Origin: Spirochaeta sp. UBA5339 | Lineage (GTDB): Bacteria > Spirochaetota > Spirochaetia > DSM-2461 | Direction of reading: 5' to 3' | Assembly (NCBI GenBank): GCA_002408085.1 | Contig: DHQL01000020.1 | Span: 35,555 to 99,554, forward strand | Length of the DNA: 64,000 nt | Shown here: positions 1 to 8,694 of the stretch, one piece after another | Layout: the number at the start of each line of letters is the position of its first letter | Position numbering within the stretch: the stretch's first letter is position 1 | Position numbers and translations under genes: made by a program | The notes under the pieces: generated by a model | Database searches by the model: none | What the model was told of the DNA's origin: nothing | Seen by the model: the letters and a program-made list of their open reading frames with translations, nothing else

Positions 1-1016
1 ATATAAAGCTTATGATATCCCTCCCCTCCAGTCTTGATTACCGTTATCCCGACGGCCCTCCCCCCGATGAGAAAGAGGGTCTGTTTATCGACGGATCGCC
101 CTTCCACTTCAGCGGCAGAGTCCTGATGGTCGGCTTTGAGAACGCACCCTACTATCATGAAATGGAGAAACGGACCGTTCTGGTCTGGCTCCTCTCCCAG
201 CTGATACTCTACGGTACAGTTCTTGTTTTTATGGTTCTCTCCCTGCAGCTGAGAAAGACCAGGGAGCTGCGGAACAGGGAGAAGGAGTTTGTTGCCTCCA
301 TGACCCACGAACTGCGTACACCCTTAACGGTCATTCAGTCGGCGGCGGACAACCTCTCCCGGGGCATTGTTCCTCCAGAGAATATAAGCCGCTACGGTGA
401 GGTTATGAAGGATCAGAGCAGCCGCTTAAGCGGGATGATTGAGGAGATCCTGATGTTCTCCAGCCTGGAGGGAAGAACCGGCAGTCCCGGCCGGGCTGTT
501 CCCATGGATCTGCCTGACCTGCTGAATGAACTGAAGGAGGGTATGGAGGCCCTGGCCCGGGAGAAGCAGACCCTTCTTCACTGGAACAGCGACGGTATTC
601 CGGATAAGCTCAGGGGCTATCCCGACGAGATACGCCTGATCCTATCCAACCTGATAGTCAACGCCCTGCACCACGGGATCTCTCCCGGGGATGAAGGAAT
701 TAAAATAACAGTCCGCTGTCTGGTATCGGGACGGCTTAAGATTTCTGTAGAGGACAGCGGTCCCGGCATCCCGCCCAAGGAACAGAAGAAGATCTTCAGT
801 CCCTTCTACCGGAGCAGGAGCACCCGGGAACAGCAAACAAGAGGAAGCGGACTGGGTCTCTTTATTGCCATGAAGAAGAGCAGAATGATCGGTGGAAAAC
901 TGACCCTGGAGAGTCCCTACCGCCGTCTGGACGGCAGGAAAATCCAGGGATGCCGGTTTACACTGGAAACACCATGTGAATTCCCCGAGAATTCAGATTC
1001 AGGAGATAAGAACTGA
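1..1016 (+). CDS. Sensor histidine kinase, C-terminal part (cut by left edge)
   Basis: The frame is open to the window edge and the first ATG (position 12) has no ribosome binding site, so the gene very likely starts upstream. What remains is the end of an extracytoplasmic region, one membrane helix at about residues 55-79 (counted from the ATG at 12), a HisKA domain with the H-box MTHELRTPL (phospho-acceptor His about residue 99) and an HATPase domain with an N-box near 210-220, DSGPGIP and GSGLGLF. It should autophosphorylate and pass phosphate to the regulator encoded next; the stop and the next ATG overlap (TGATG). The signal cannot be inferred because the sensor domain is missing. Confidence 0.9.
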   Translation, partial: IKLMISLPSSLDYRYPDGPPPDEKEGLFIDGSPFHFSGRVLMVGFENAPYYHEMEKRTVLVWLLSQLILYGTVLVFMVLSLQLRKTRELRNREKEFVASMTHELRTPLTVIQSAADNLSRGIVPPENISRYGEVMKDQSSRLSGMIEEILMFSSLEGRTGSPGRAVPMDLPDLLNELKEGMEALAREKQTLLHWNSDGIPDKLRGYPDEIRLILSNLIVNALHHGISPGDEGIKITVRCLVSGRLKISVEDSGPGIPPKEQKKIFSPFYRSRSTREQQTRGSGLGLFIAMKKSRMIGGKLTLESPYRRLDGRKIQGCRFTLETPCEFPENSDSGDKN

Positions 1017-1699
1017 TGGCCAGCATACTGATTATCGAAGATGAACCCGGGGTTCAGATGACCCTGGAGGACCGGTTGAGGTCCGAGGGCTATACCACGG
1101 AAGTCCGGGGTGACGGCATCAGCGGCCAGGAGGCGGCAGAGTCCGGAAGCTACGACCTTATTCTTCTGGACATTATGCTTCCCGGTCGGGACGGTTTCTC
1201 GATCTGCCAGAACCTCAGGACTGGGGGTATTAATACCCCCATCCTGATGCTGACCGCAAGGAACACCAATCTGGACAATATTATGGGCCTTAAACAGGGG
1301 GCCGATGACTATATGGCCAAACCCTTTGATATGGGGGTCCTCCTGGCAAGGATCGAAGCCCTTCTGCGCCGGAGCAGCATTTTAAAAACCGAAAAGAAGC
1401 CTGAAAACTACAGCTTCGGGGAGTTTATTTTCGACCTGAAGCGGGGAGAACTGAGCCGGAAGGGAGAGACAATACCCCTTCATGCCAAGGAGTTCCATCT
1501 TCTTGAGTTTCTCCTCAGCCACCCCGAGGAACTGCTGGGCCGGGACAGGATTCTCGATGAGGTCTGGGGCTATGAGAGTGAAACCACCACCAGGACAGTG
1601 GATGTTCATATCGCCAAACTCAGACAGAAGCTTGCAGAATCGGATTTTCCCCGGCATATCCTGACTGTAAGAGGCCAGGGCTATAAGTTTATCCCCTGA
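1016..1699 (+). CDS. OmpR-family response regulator
   Basis: A 227-residue regulator with a receiver domain (acidic pocket IIEDE, phospho-acceptor Asp52 in LLDIMLPG, Lys102 in AKPFD) and a C-terminal winged-helix domain (about 125-227, ending in DVHIAKLRQKL and VRGQGYKF). It is the partner of the preceding kinase: the genes overlap by one base and are translationally coupled. It acts as a DNA-binding transcription factor in the cytoplasm. No target promoter can be named from the sequence. Confidence 0.93.
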   Translation: MASILIIEDEPGVQMTLEDRLRSEGYTTEVRGDGISGQEAAESGSYDLILLDIMLPGRDGFSICQNLRTGGINTPILMLTARNTNLDNIMGLKQGADDYMAKPFDMGVLLARIEALLRRSSILKTEKKPENYSFGEFIFDLKRGELSRKGETIPLHAKEFHLLEFLLSHPEELLGRDRILDEVWGYESETTTRTVDVHIAKLRQKLAESDFPRHILTVRGQGYKFIP

Positions 1700-1822
1700 C
1701 GACTCCCGTCGCCCCCCTTGGTTCACACCTTTCCGGCAGGTCCGGATTTTCCCTTCTCCAGGGCGGGAAGATTTAAATAACAGCTGTTCATATCCCCCTA
1801 CCCCTGTCATAATCAGAAGATA

Positions 1823-2593
1823 ATGGATTATTTACTTGAAAGTCAGATACGCGGTCTTGTACAGGGCTGTGTCAGAAGATCAGACCCCGAGAGAAAGATA
1901 TGGAGAGACAGTCTTACAGGCTTTGCCCAGATAGATGACCGCCCCTTTGACAGGCTCAGGACATGGGCCGGTGAGGGCCATCTGCTCCCCGACGACATTC
2001 TCCCTGGAGCCGAATCGGTAATCAGCTTTTTTATTCCCTTTACAGAAGAGGTCACCTGCTCCAATAATGAAGGAACCATGGCCTCAAAGGACTGGGGAGA
2101 GACCTATGTGAGAACCCGGGATCTGATTGAAGAGATCGGGTTTGAAATCACAAGCATCCTGGAGGCGGGGGGATTCAACTGCGGCGTTCATCAGGAGCGC
2201 TATGACTCCACCGTGAAAGATCTTGTCAGCCCCTGGTCCCACAGGCATATTGCCTGGCTCTGCGGTCTGGGGAGCTTTGGACGGAACAACCTGCTTATCA
2301 CCGAAGCCGGCTGTTCAGGCCGCCTGGGAAGTCTGGTGACCGATGCCCCCTTAAGTACCACCCCCATGCCTGAAGCGGAGTACTGTATCGAGAAACAGGG
2401 AGGCAGCTGCGGAGTCTGCATCGGCCGCTGCGCCAAAGGAGCTCTGACTGAAGAGGACTATGACCGCTATAGCTGCCGGGAACAGTGTCTGGACAACGCG
2501 GCCAATCTGAAGGGAGAGGATCTGATGGACGTCTGCGGCAAATGCCTGACAAAACTGCCCTGCACCTTCAGAGTCCCCGTCTTCAGCCGCTGA
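1823..2593 (+). CDS. QueG-like 4Fe-4S oxidoreductase (short epoxyqueuosine-reductase homologue)
   Basis: The 256-residue protein has the GLGSFGRNNLLIT stretch (about 148-160), which corresponds to the GLGxxGKNxLLI block of epoxyqueuosine reductases, followed by a ferredoxin-like cysteine region (Cys196, Cys199, Cys203 and Cys238, Cys241, Cys247). It is shorter than true QueG (about 350-380 residues) and lacks the C-terminal HEAT-like part. It therefore belongs to the broader family of QueG-like Fe-S proteins, and a role in queuosine synthesis is not established. It is probably a cytoplasmic redox enzyme. The next gene downstream is another Fe-S oxidoreductase. Confidence 0.75.
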   Translation: MDYLLESQIRGLVQGCVRRSDPERKIWRDSLTGFAQIDDRPFDRLRTWAGEGHLLPDDILPGAESVISFFIPFTEEVTCSNNEGTMASKDWGETYVRTRDLIEEIGFEITSILEAGGFNCGVHQERYDSTVKDLVSPWSHRHIAWLCGLGSFGRNNLLITEAGCSGRLGSLVTDAPLSTTPMPEAEYCIEKQGGSCGVCIGRCAKGALTEEDYDRYSCREQCLDNAANLKGEDLMDVCGKCLTKLPCTFRVPVFSR

Positions 2594-2687
2594 AAGTATC
2601 CGAACCGGCTGAAACCTGACTGCCCGGTCTGAGAAAGAGGAAACAGCCGGCTGACAAAGGACCCGTAAAACTGAAAAAGGAGAGACT

Positions 2688-3830
2688 ATGTTATACAGAA
2701 CCTTCGGAAAAACAGGAGAGAAACTCAGCGCCCTGGGCTTTGGTGCCATGCGCCTGCCCGTAATCGACGGTGATACATCGAAGATAGACGAAGAGAAGGC
2801 CCTGCCAATGATCCGCCGCGCCATAGACAGGGGAGTGAACTATCTGGACACAGCCTGGCCCTACCACGGCGGAAACAGCGAAGCCTTCTGCGCCCGGGTC
2901 ATGAAGGACGGCTACAGAGAAAAAATCAGTATAGCCACCAAGCTCCCGACCTGGCTGATTAAGTCTCCGGAAGATATGGACAGCTACCTGGACAAACAGC
3001 TGGAGCGACTTGAAGTGAATCAGATAGACTTCTACCTCCTTCATACCATCAACAAGGCCAACTGGGATATTCTTGTAAACAACGGTTACAAAAGCTTTCT
3101 GGACCGGGCAAAGGCCTCGGGTAAGATCCGCTATGCCGGTTTCTCCTACCATGACGACATTGATCTCTTCAAGGAGATTGTAGACGACTATCCCTGGGAG
3201 TTCTGCCAGATTCAGCTCAACTACCTGGACGAGAACTACCAGGCCGGTACCGAAGGGATGAGATACGCCGCAGAAAGAGGGCTGGGAGTAATTATTATGG
3301 AACCCCTGCGTGGGGGTATGCTGGCCAGAACGGAGCTTCCCGATGAGCTTCAGGCCATCTGGGACCGTTCGGGTACCGGAAGATCTCCCGCCGACTGGGC
3401 CCTCCGCCATCTCTGGAACTATCCGGAAGTGGGGGTGATATTAAGCGGAATGAGTACAATGGAACAGGTGGAGGAGAACCTGAACACCGCCTCCGAGGCG
3501 GCAGCAGACTCCCTGACTCCCTCCGAGAGGGAGATTATTGCCGATGCAAAGGCCTTCTTCCACAGCCGTATACGGGTGGACTGCACCAACTGCCGCTACT
3601 GCATGCCCTGCCCTCAGGGTGTGTATATTCCGGAGATATTCTGGGCCTACAACCATGAGGCCCTTTTCGGCGACTATGACAAGGCCAAGTTCTGGAATAC
3701 CGGATTCCTTAAGGAACACCAGAGGGCGTCCAACTGCAACAGCTGCGGCGCCTGTGAGAAGAAGTGCCCCCAGAACATCCCCATCAGAAAGCACCTGAAG
3801 GATGTTGTCGCCCGGTACGAGGAGTCCTGA
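2688..3830 (+). CDS. Aldo/keto reductase with C-terminal bis-4Fe-4S domain
   Basis: The N-terminal 280 residues form an aldo/keto reductase TIM barrel with the usual tetrad (Asp54, Tyr59, Lys85, His119). The C-terminus carries two ferredoxin clusters (Cys299/302/305/308 and Cys350/353/356/360). This architecture is common in anaerobes, where the protein probably couples NAD(P)H or ferredoxin to reduction of a small carbonyl compound; the substrate is unknown. A good ribosome binding site (AGGAGAG) sits just upstream of the ATG. It is 380 residues long, typical of the family. Confidence 0.9.
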   Translation: MLYRTFGKTGEKLSALGFGAMRLPVIDGDTSKIDEEKALPMIRRAIDRGVNYLDTAWPYHGGNSEAFCARVMKDGYREKISIATKLPTWLIKSPEDMDSYLDKQLERLEVNQIDFYLLHTINKANWDILVNNGYKSFLDRAKASGKIRYAGFSYHDDIDLFKEIVDDYPWEFCQIQLNYLDENYQAGTEGMRYAAERGLGVIIMEPLRGGMLARTELPDELQAIWDRSGTGRSPADWALRHLWNYPEVGVILSGMSTMEQVEENLNTASEAAADSLTPSEREIIADAKAFFHSRIRVDCTNCRYCMPCPQGVYIPEIFWAYNHEALFGDYDKAKFWNTGFLKEHQRASNCNSCGACEKKCPQNIPIRKHLKDVVARYEES

Positions 3831-3865
3831 CTCCACTCTATCTGCATCAGCTGACAGGAGGGCAT

Positions 3866-4891
3866 GTGATAAAGCTTATCGGAAAGGACAACAGAGTCAA
3901 CTACGGCTGTATCGATGAACTGATCGAGTGGAACTACAGAGATTTTATCCTCCGGGACTTCTTCGAAAAGGAGATAAGGGGCCTCAGAAAGAGGAGGGCC
4001 TACCATCAGTTCAACTACATAGGCATCAGTACCGGCGACTATATTGCCGGTTTTGCCCTTGTGGATCTGGGGCTCCTCCATAACGCCTTCTCCTTTCTGA
4101 GCAGGAAGGGAGAGGGAATTATCTTTCAGTCCAACGAGAAGTGTCTCCCCTTTCAGAAAAAGCTCAGCTTTCCCCGGAATCCGGACCGCTACAGAGCGGC
4201 CTTCCGGTCCGCTAAAAGCGCCATAACCATAGAAAAGGATCACACCAAAGGACGTCTTGTCTTCGACTGTATCTTCGAAGGGCGGCTGGAGCTTAAGGGG
4301 ATCAGTCCCTTCTCCATCGAAAAGCAGAAGCCCTTAAGGGTCCTGAACCCCAATGACCCCAACCGTTTCACCTTTACCGAAAAGTTCTCACCCCTGGTCT
4401 TTGACGATGTCCATCTTGCCCTGGACGGGAAGGAACTGGATTATAACCCCGACACTGTAAGCGCCGTCTACGACTGGACCGGAGGGTATCTTAAGCGGGA
4501 AACAGACTGGCTCTGGTCCTCATTCAGCGCGGTCCTCCCCGATGGAACCACCGCAGGCCTCAACCTCGCAGCCTTTGTGAATGAGACTTACTTCTCTGAG
4601 AACGCCTTCTGGATCAACGGAAAGCGGACGAGGATTCCCCGGGTCATCTACGACTACGACAGCCTGAATCCGTCTCTGCCCTGGAAGATTCATGATGAGG
4701 AGGGAGTTGTTGATCTGATTTTTACTCCCGAGTGCGAGAGGTTGGAGCACTTTAATGGAGGTCCTCTTCTGAAGACTTCCTTCCATCAGTATATCGGAAG
4801 CTTCTCCGGTACCCTCAGGCCGAAGGAGGGAGAGAGTGCCGAATTAAAGGGAGTCAGGGGGTTCTGTGAGACCCAGCGGGCCCTCTGGTAG
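3866..4891 (+). CDS. DUF2804 family protein
   Basis: This is a 341-residue protein that I assign to DUF2804 from its overall sequence (RRAYHQFNYIGISTGDYIAG near the start and WLWSSFSAVLPDGTTAGLNLA in the second half). The frame is open further upstream into the previous gene, but only GTG 3866 is preceded by a ribosome binding site (AGGAGG, 3856-3861), so I place the start there. There is no signal peptide or membrane helix. Biochemical function is unknown; lipocalin/AttH-like folds have been suggested for related families. Its 3' end overlaps the convergent gene at 4854-5327 by 38 bases. Confidence 0.75.
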   Translation: MIKLIGKDNRVNYGCIDELIEWNYRDFILRDFFEKEIRGLRKRRAYHQFNYIGISTGDYIAGFALVDLGLLHNAFSFLSRKGEGIIFQSNEKCLPFQKKLSFPRNPDRYRAAFRSAKSAITIEKDHTKGRLVFDCIFEGRLELKGISPFSIEKQKPLRVLNPNDPNRFTFTEKFSPLVFDDVHLALDGKELDYNPDTVSAVYDWTGGYLKRETDWLWSSFSAVLPDGTTAGLNLAAFVNETYFSENAFWINGKRTRIPRVIYDYDSLNPSLPWKIHDEEGVVDLIFTPECERLEHFNGGPLLKTSFHQYIGSFSGTLRPKEGESAELKGVRGFCETQRALW

Positions 4892-5327
4892 ATTTGCTGT
4901 GAGTTCGTAAGGAGTGTACAAATCTCTTTTTGTTAAGTCTGATATGCTCCGCTGTTAGCACAGTGAAGAGTAGTCCTGAATAAATATGGAGCTTTTTTTT
5001 CCAAATGAAAGCAGAGCCAACACAGGTTAAGAGGCTGAAGGCCATGCCGACATCGACAATATCTCTCCATCCCCTGCCCTTACGGCCCTTGAAAACCTTA
5101 GGGAAAAATCGTTTGAAGTAGGTTTCAATGATAGATTTGATGAATTCGTACTTAAGAATATCCGGGTCATACTTTATCAGAAGAGACCCTGTGAGGGGCT
5201 GTCCTTCGATTTCATTAATTCCCTTCTGCTCCATCAGGAAGGTCTGGAACGCCTTGAGAGAGAGTTCTTCCTTCAGAAGTCTATGACGGATTCTGATCCG
5301 TCCCGGGATACTGCTGCATACGGTCAT
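4854..5327 (-). CDS. PGRxR-motif (HMA_2-like) protein, divergent member of the fez-like cluster
   Basis: From the chosen start the protein is 157 residues: a ferredoxin-like domain beginning SSIPGRIRIRHR, a TGSLLIKYD strand about 50 residues later, then a hydrophobic segment (DVGMAFSLLTCVGSAF) and a basic tail. It resembles the other four domains of this cluster and has no CxxC metal site. The frame is open further upstream (ATGs at 5390 and 5417). ATG 5327 is preferred because GAGGG lies 8 bases before it, the motif then sits near the N-terminus as in its paralogues, and a candidate promoter lies between. It is transcribed away from the rest of the cluster and is probably a membrane-anchored accessory protein. 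Confidence 0.75.
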   Translation of the reverse strand: MTVCSSIPGRIRIRHRLLKEELSLKAFQTFLMEQKGINEIEGQPLTGSLLIKYDPDILKYEFIKSIIETYFKRFFPKVFKGRKGRGWRDIVDVGMAFSLLTCVGSAFIWKKKLHIYSGLLFTVLTAEHIRLNKKRFVHSLRTHSKSTRGPAGSHRTP

Positions 5328-5381
5328 CCTGATAACCCTCACACTACAGTTCTGCTTGAAAGAACTGGATTTAACATCAGT

Positions 5382-5410
5382 ATAATACATAAATTGCCTT
5401 TTCTTATGAA
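5382..5410 (-). promoter_or_regulatory. Candidate promoter for the divergent PGRxR gene
   Basis: On the minus strand TTCATA (5410-5405) and TATTAT (5387-5382) are separated by 17 bases, placing transcription initiation near 5375, upstream of the start at 5327. The -35 match is weak (4 of 6). Confidence 0.4.
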
Positions 5411-5422
5411 TTACCATATAAT
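5394..5422 (+). promoter_or_regulatory. Sigma70-type promoter of the fez-like operon
   Basis: TTGCCT (5394-5399) and a perfect TATAAT (5417-5422) with a 17-base spacer precede the 5487 start by about 60 bases. It lies back to back with the candidate promoter for the divergent gene, so one regulator could control both directions. Confidence 0.65.
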
Positions 5423-5436
5423 TTAATCTGAATTAA
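5423..5436. promoter_or_regulatory. Candidate operator palindrome at the fez-like promoter
   Basis: The inverted repeat TTAAT-CTGA-ATTAA directly follows the -10 box and covers the expected transcription start, a repressor position. It is short and AT-rich, so chance is possible. It does not clearly match a Fur box. Confidence 0.35.
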
Positions 5437-5486
5437 GATTTATTTTATATTAATTGCGACAACTCAATGTCTGTGGGAGTTTTACT

Positions 5487-6059
5487 GTGAACCCATATTT
5501 AATTTATTCCATGCTGATTATCAGTGTCATTAAAGGTCTGAGGAAAAAGAAGGATTTCAACCTCCCTGCTTTCAGAGGCATTCTGGAGGTCAAGTCCAGC
5601 ATTCCCGGACGGTTGAGGCTGAATGTCCATGCTCTCAAGGAAAATCCAGATGAGTGCGGCTCCCTGGCAAAAACACTCTCTTCAATCGATTCGGTCAAGT
5701 CGGTCAAGGCCGAACCCATTACAGGCTCTCTTCTTATAGAATACAACCAGAGTGATGTTGATGCAGCGACCTTGATGGGTGCCGTAATTAAACTTGAGGA
5801 ACTTGAGGAAGAGATTGAAGCCCTTAAGACCCCTCTCCTGAATAAAAAACTTTCCGAAGGAAAAGACCGGTTGAACAATATCCTCTTTGAGGGTTTGGGA
5901 GGCCTTGTCAATGCTGATTCACTGGTAGCTGTGATACTACTCTTTGTTGCTCTGAGAATGACAGTAAAGGGGCAGTTTCATAATCCTCCCCATCCCCTGG
6001 TAGTTGCTCTTTGGTTTTTTCAGTCACTCTCCAGTCTGGGAGGAACAGGTAAAATCTGA
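5487..6059 (+). CDS. PGRxR-motif protein with C-terminal hydrophobic segments (fez-like cluster)
   Basis: The 190-residue protein has a short N-terminal hydrophobic stretch (LIYSMLIISVIKGL), a ferredoxin-like domain with SSIPGRLRLNVH and TGSLLIEYN, and a hydrophobic C-terminus (LVAVILLFVALRMTV and VVALWFFQSL). GTG 5487 is chosen because GGGAG (5475-5479) lies 7 bases upstream; the TTG at 5454 lacks such a site and would sit close to the promoter. Its stop overlaps the next ATG (TGATG). In published ferrosome operons several small membrane proteins accompany the ATPase; this is a candidate for one of them, its biochemical role being unknown. Confidence 0.8.
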   Translation: MNPYLIYSMLIISVIKGLRKKKDFNLPAFRGILEVKSSIPGRLRLNVHALKENPDECGSLAKTLSSIDSVKSVKAEPITGSLLIEYNQSDVDAATLMGAVIKLEELEEEIEALKTPLLNKKLSEGKDRLNNILFEGLGGLVNADSLVAVILLFVALRMTVKGQFHNPPHPLVVALWFFQSLSSLGGTGKI

Positions 6060-6448
6060 TGAATGCTCTGCTTACAAAAGCCTTTTTGGCATTTAATGAT
6101 GTAAAAGTTGTCCACTCACTACCCGGTCGGGTCAGGCTCTCTGTCCCAGGGTTAAAAATGGTGCCCGAAGAGTTCCTTTATCTGGAAGAGGAGCTGTGCA
6201 GTATCTTTCAGACCATAAAAGGTATTAACAGCTTTGAGCTGAGCCCCTACAGCGGCAGAGCTCTCATTCATTTTGATACAGAGCTGTTTACTGAAAGGGA
6301 ACTGATGGATTGGCTAAGGGATATCTGGCAGGAACTTGCGTCAGTATTTGTTGCAATCGACAAGTCTCTGGCAGATGAAAGAATCATCAGTGAGATGAAG
6401 AAAACACTCATTGAAAAGATCCAGTCGCCAATGAGGATAAAGGATTGA
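6059..6448 (+). CDS. Soluble PGRxR-motif protein (fez-like cluster)
   Basis: This 129-residue protein is a stand-alone copy of the cluster's domain: HSLPGRVRLSVPG near residue 20 and SGRALIHFD about 50 residues later, then a helical, charged tail. It lacks obvious membrane helices and CxxC or His-rich metal ligands. It is translationally coupled on both sides (start overlaps the previous stop; its stop overlaps the TTG start of the ATPase). It could bind the ATPase, membrane lipid or a phosphate/iron cargo; which is not decidable here. Confidence 0.78.
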   Translation: MNALLTKAFLAFNDVKVVHSLPGRVRLSVPGLKMVPEEFLYLEEELCSIFQTIKGINSFELSPYSGRALIHFDTELFTERELMDWLRDIWQELASVFVAIDKSLADERIISEMKKTLIEKIQSPMRIKD

Positions 6449-8694
6449 AGAACACAGACCTCCTGGGATGCACTATTGTCCATCAGATAAAAGGACGGGT
6501 TCGTATTCACTGTGAATCTTTTAAGTACCTGGAGAACCTTTTTCCCGTACTAAGCAACCAGCTGCTCTCTTCGGATGCTGTTGCATCCGTAGATATTTCC
6601 GCAGTAAGCGGTAACGCATTGATTTTTTTTGATGATGATAAAGTTCATATCGCGGCCCTTCTGGACCGTGTGGAAAAGATTGTTGAGTCCTACTCCCACA
6701 CATCATATAAAGAGTTCAGGCAGAAGAAAGACCTTATAGAACAGAGTGAAAGAAATCTGGGAGAAGAGTCCGTTGGTAAGATGGCATTGAATGTCGGCAT
6801 AGCCGCCCTGGCTCTGGGATTTGATTTCTTCAGAAACAGAGGTTCACTGGGTATGAATGGCCGAGTTCCCGGTTTTGCAGGAACGGCAGCATCTGCCTGG
6901 AGAACCTCTCTACTTACCCCTTCAACCCTCGTTACGGCATTTTTGAGTTTTCCCATAGCAAGGAGCGGACTGGGCTCTGTTATTAAAAGGAGAAGACCCA
7001 ATGCGGATACTCTCAGCCTTCTCTCTATTGTTGCAAGCCTGCTGTTAAGGAAGTCCGGATCGGCACTGACAGTCCTGCTGCTTCACGAGATTGCTGAGCT
7101 TCTAACTGCTTATACGGTAAAAAAGACCCGCAATGCCATTGGAGATATGCTGTCTCAGGGCGAGAGCAGTGTCTGGAAGGTAGATGAAAAGAATCACCTG
7201 GATAAGGTCCCCATCAGTTCCATTCAGATAAGTGATGTTATCAAGGTGCATACCGGTGAGAAAATCAGTGTGGACGGAATTGTTATCCGGGGAGAGGCAT
7301 CGGTGGATCAGTCATCCATTTCGGGTGAATACTTCCCTGTTGAAAAGTCCAGTGATGCCGAGGTTTATGCGGGTACTGTTGTTGTAGAGGGAGCCATATA
7401 TATTCAGAGTGTCAGGGTGGGCGATGATACCGCTGTCGCCAGGATCATCAAACTCGTTGAAGATGCGGCAGACAACAAGGCTCCCATACAGAATACGGCT
7501 GACCGCTTCTCAAGCCAGCTCCTCTATGTGAATCTTTTTCTGGCCGCCTCTGTTTTTCTGATTACAAAAGACCCCTACAAGTCTCTCAATATGCTGATAA
7601 TTGACTACTCCTGCGCTCTCAGGCTGTCAACAGTAACAGCCTTTTCCGCCAGCATTAACAGGGCCGCCAGAGAGGGCATCCTGATCAAGGGCTCCAACTT
7701 TATTGAATCCCTTTCAGATTCTCAAACCATCATATTCGATAAGACTGGAACTCTGACCGAAGGGAAACCTGATGTAACTGCAATAATTCCGGCTTCTCCT
7801 GATGTAACAGAAAGAGAAGTTCTGGAAAACGCAGCCGCCGCTGAAGAAACTTCCTCTCATCCCCTTGCAGGTGCAATATTAAGGAAGATGGACAGATGCA
7901 GTTGGCCCATTCCCTCCCATGGAGAGAGTGAAGTGCATGTGGGCTACGGAGTCTCATGTGGAATGACCCGCAAGAAAAGTGATAGAGTCTATGTTGGCAG
8001 CCGGAAATTCCTGACCAAAATCGGAGTGGAATCCGATCTGCTCAGAGAAGAGGAAAAAAGTCTTCTCTATGAGTCGCAGAATGTTATATTTGTGGCCAGA
8101 GGTGATCGCTTTCTCGGAATTATCGGCATTAAAGATACACCACGCCTTAAGATGAAAAGGTCAATTAATACACTAAGGTATTGCGGCCTCTCAGAGATTA
8201 TTCTCCTGACAGGAGATGTGGAACAGCAGGCTGCCATGGTTGCCTCCCATATGAAGCTGGATAGTTATCTGGCCGATCAGCTGCCCGAAGACAAGGCTAA
8301 TGCTGTCCTTAAGCTACAGGCAACCGGTGAAAATGTTATTATGGTGGGTGACGGTATTAATGATGCCGCAGCCCTGGCTTATGCAGATGTGGGGATCTCC
8401 CTGGGCAGTGCTAGAACTGATATTGCCATGGAGTCTGCAGATATTACAATTGCAAGCGACGATCCAATGAAAATACCGGCTGTCATACACCTGTCTCAAA
8501 GCTGTATGAGTGTAATCAAGCAGAATTTTGCAACGGCAATTGTTGTGAACAGTCTTGGTCTGCTCCTGGGCGGTATGGGAATTCTGCCGGTAATTGGTGG
8601 TGCTATTCTTCACAATGCAAGTACTATAATGGTTGTCGGGAATTCTTTGAGGCTGCTGAATCACCCCATGAACAATAAAGGGAGAAGCCTGTGA
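6445..8694 (+). CDS. fezB: Heavy-metal P-type ATPase, probable ferrosome ATPase FezB (P1B-6-like)
   Basis: 749 residues. The N-terminal ferredoxin-like domain has KGRVRI (residues 16-21) instead of CxxC. The actuator motif is SGEYFP, the phosphorylation site is Asp432 in FDKTGTLTEG, the nucleotide domain has SSHPLAG, and the hinge is GDGIND (635-640). The transmembrane metal motif is YSC (Cys390, in IIDYSCALRLST) rather than CPC, CPH, SPC or TPC, and the last helix has HNASTIMVVGNSLRLL. Loss of the N-terminal CxxC, an arginine motif and a non-CPC site fit the P1B-6 group typified by FezB, which loads iron into ferrosomes. The TTG start has GAGG 8 bases upstream. FezB is inferred from family features and neighbours; substrate iron is not shown by sequence alone. 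Confidence 0.8.
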   Translation: MKNTDLLGCTIVHQIKGRVRIHCESFKYLENLFPVLSNQLLSSDAVASVDISAVSGNALIFFDDDKVHIAALLDRVEKIVESYSHTSYKEFRQKKDLIEQSERNLGEESVGKMALNVGIAALALGFDFFRNRGSLGMNGRVPGFAGTAASAWRTSLLTPSTLVTAFLSFPIARSGLGSVIKRRRPNADTLSLLSIVASLLLRKSGSALTVLLLHEIAELLTAYTVKKTRNAIGDMLSQGESSVWKVDEKNHLDKVPISSIQISDVIKVHTGEKISVDGIVIRGEASVDQSSISGEYFPVEKSSDAEVYAGTVVVEGAIYIQSVRVGDDTAVARIIKLVEDAADNKAPIQNTADRFSSQLLYVNLFLAASVFLITKDPYKSLNMLIIDYSCALRLSTVTAFSASINRAAREGILIKGSNFIESLSDSQTIIFDKTGTLTEGKPDVTAIIPASPDVTEREVLENAAAAEETSSHPLAGAILRKMDRCSWPIPSHGESEVHVGYGVSCGMTRKKSDRVYVGSRKFLTKIGVESDLLREEEKSLLYESQNVIFVARGDRFLGIIGIKDTPRLKMKRSINTLRYCGLSEIILLTGDVEQQAAMVASHMKLDSYLADQLPEDKANAVLKLQATGENVIMVGDGINDAAALAYADVGISLGSARTDIAMESADITIASDDPMKIPAVIHLSQSCMSVIKQNFATAIVVNSLGLLLGGMGILPVIGGAILHNASTIMVVGNSLRLLNHPMNNKGRSL

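Noticed and set aside
3764..3865. An N-terminal extension of the DUF2804 protein into the aldo/keto reductase gene
   Set aside because: The extension overlaps the conserved ferredoxin region of the preceding gene in another frame and has no ribosome binding site; GTG 3866 has one.
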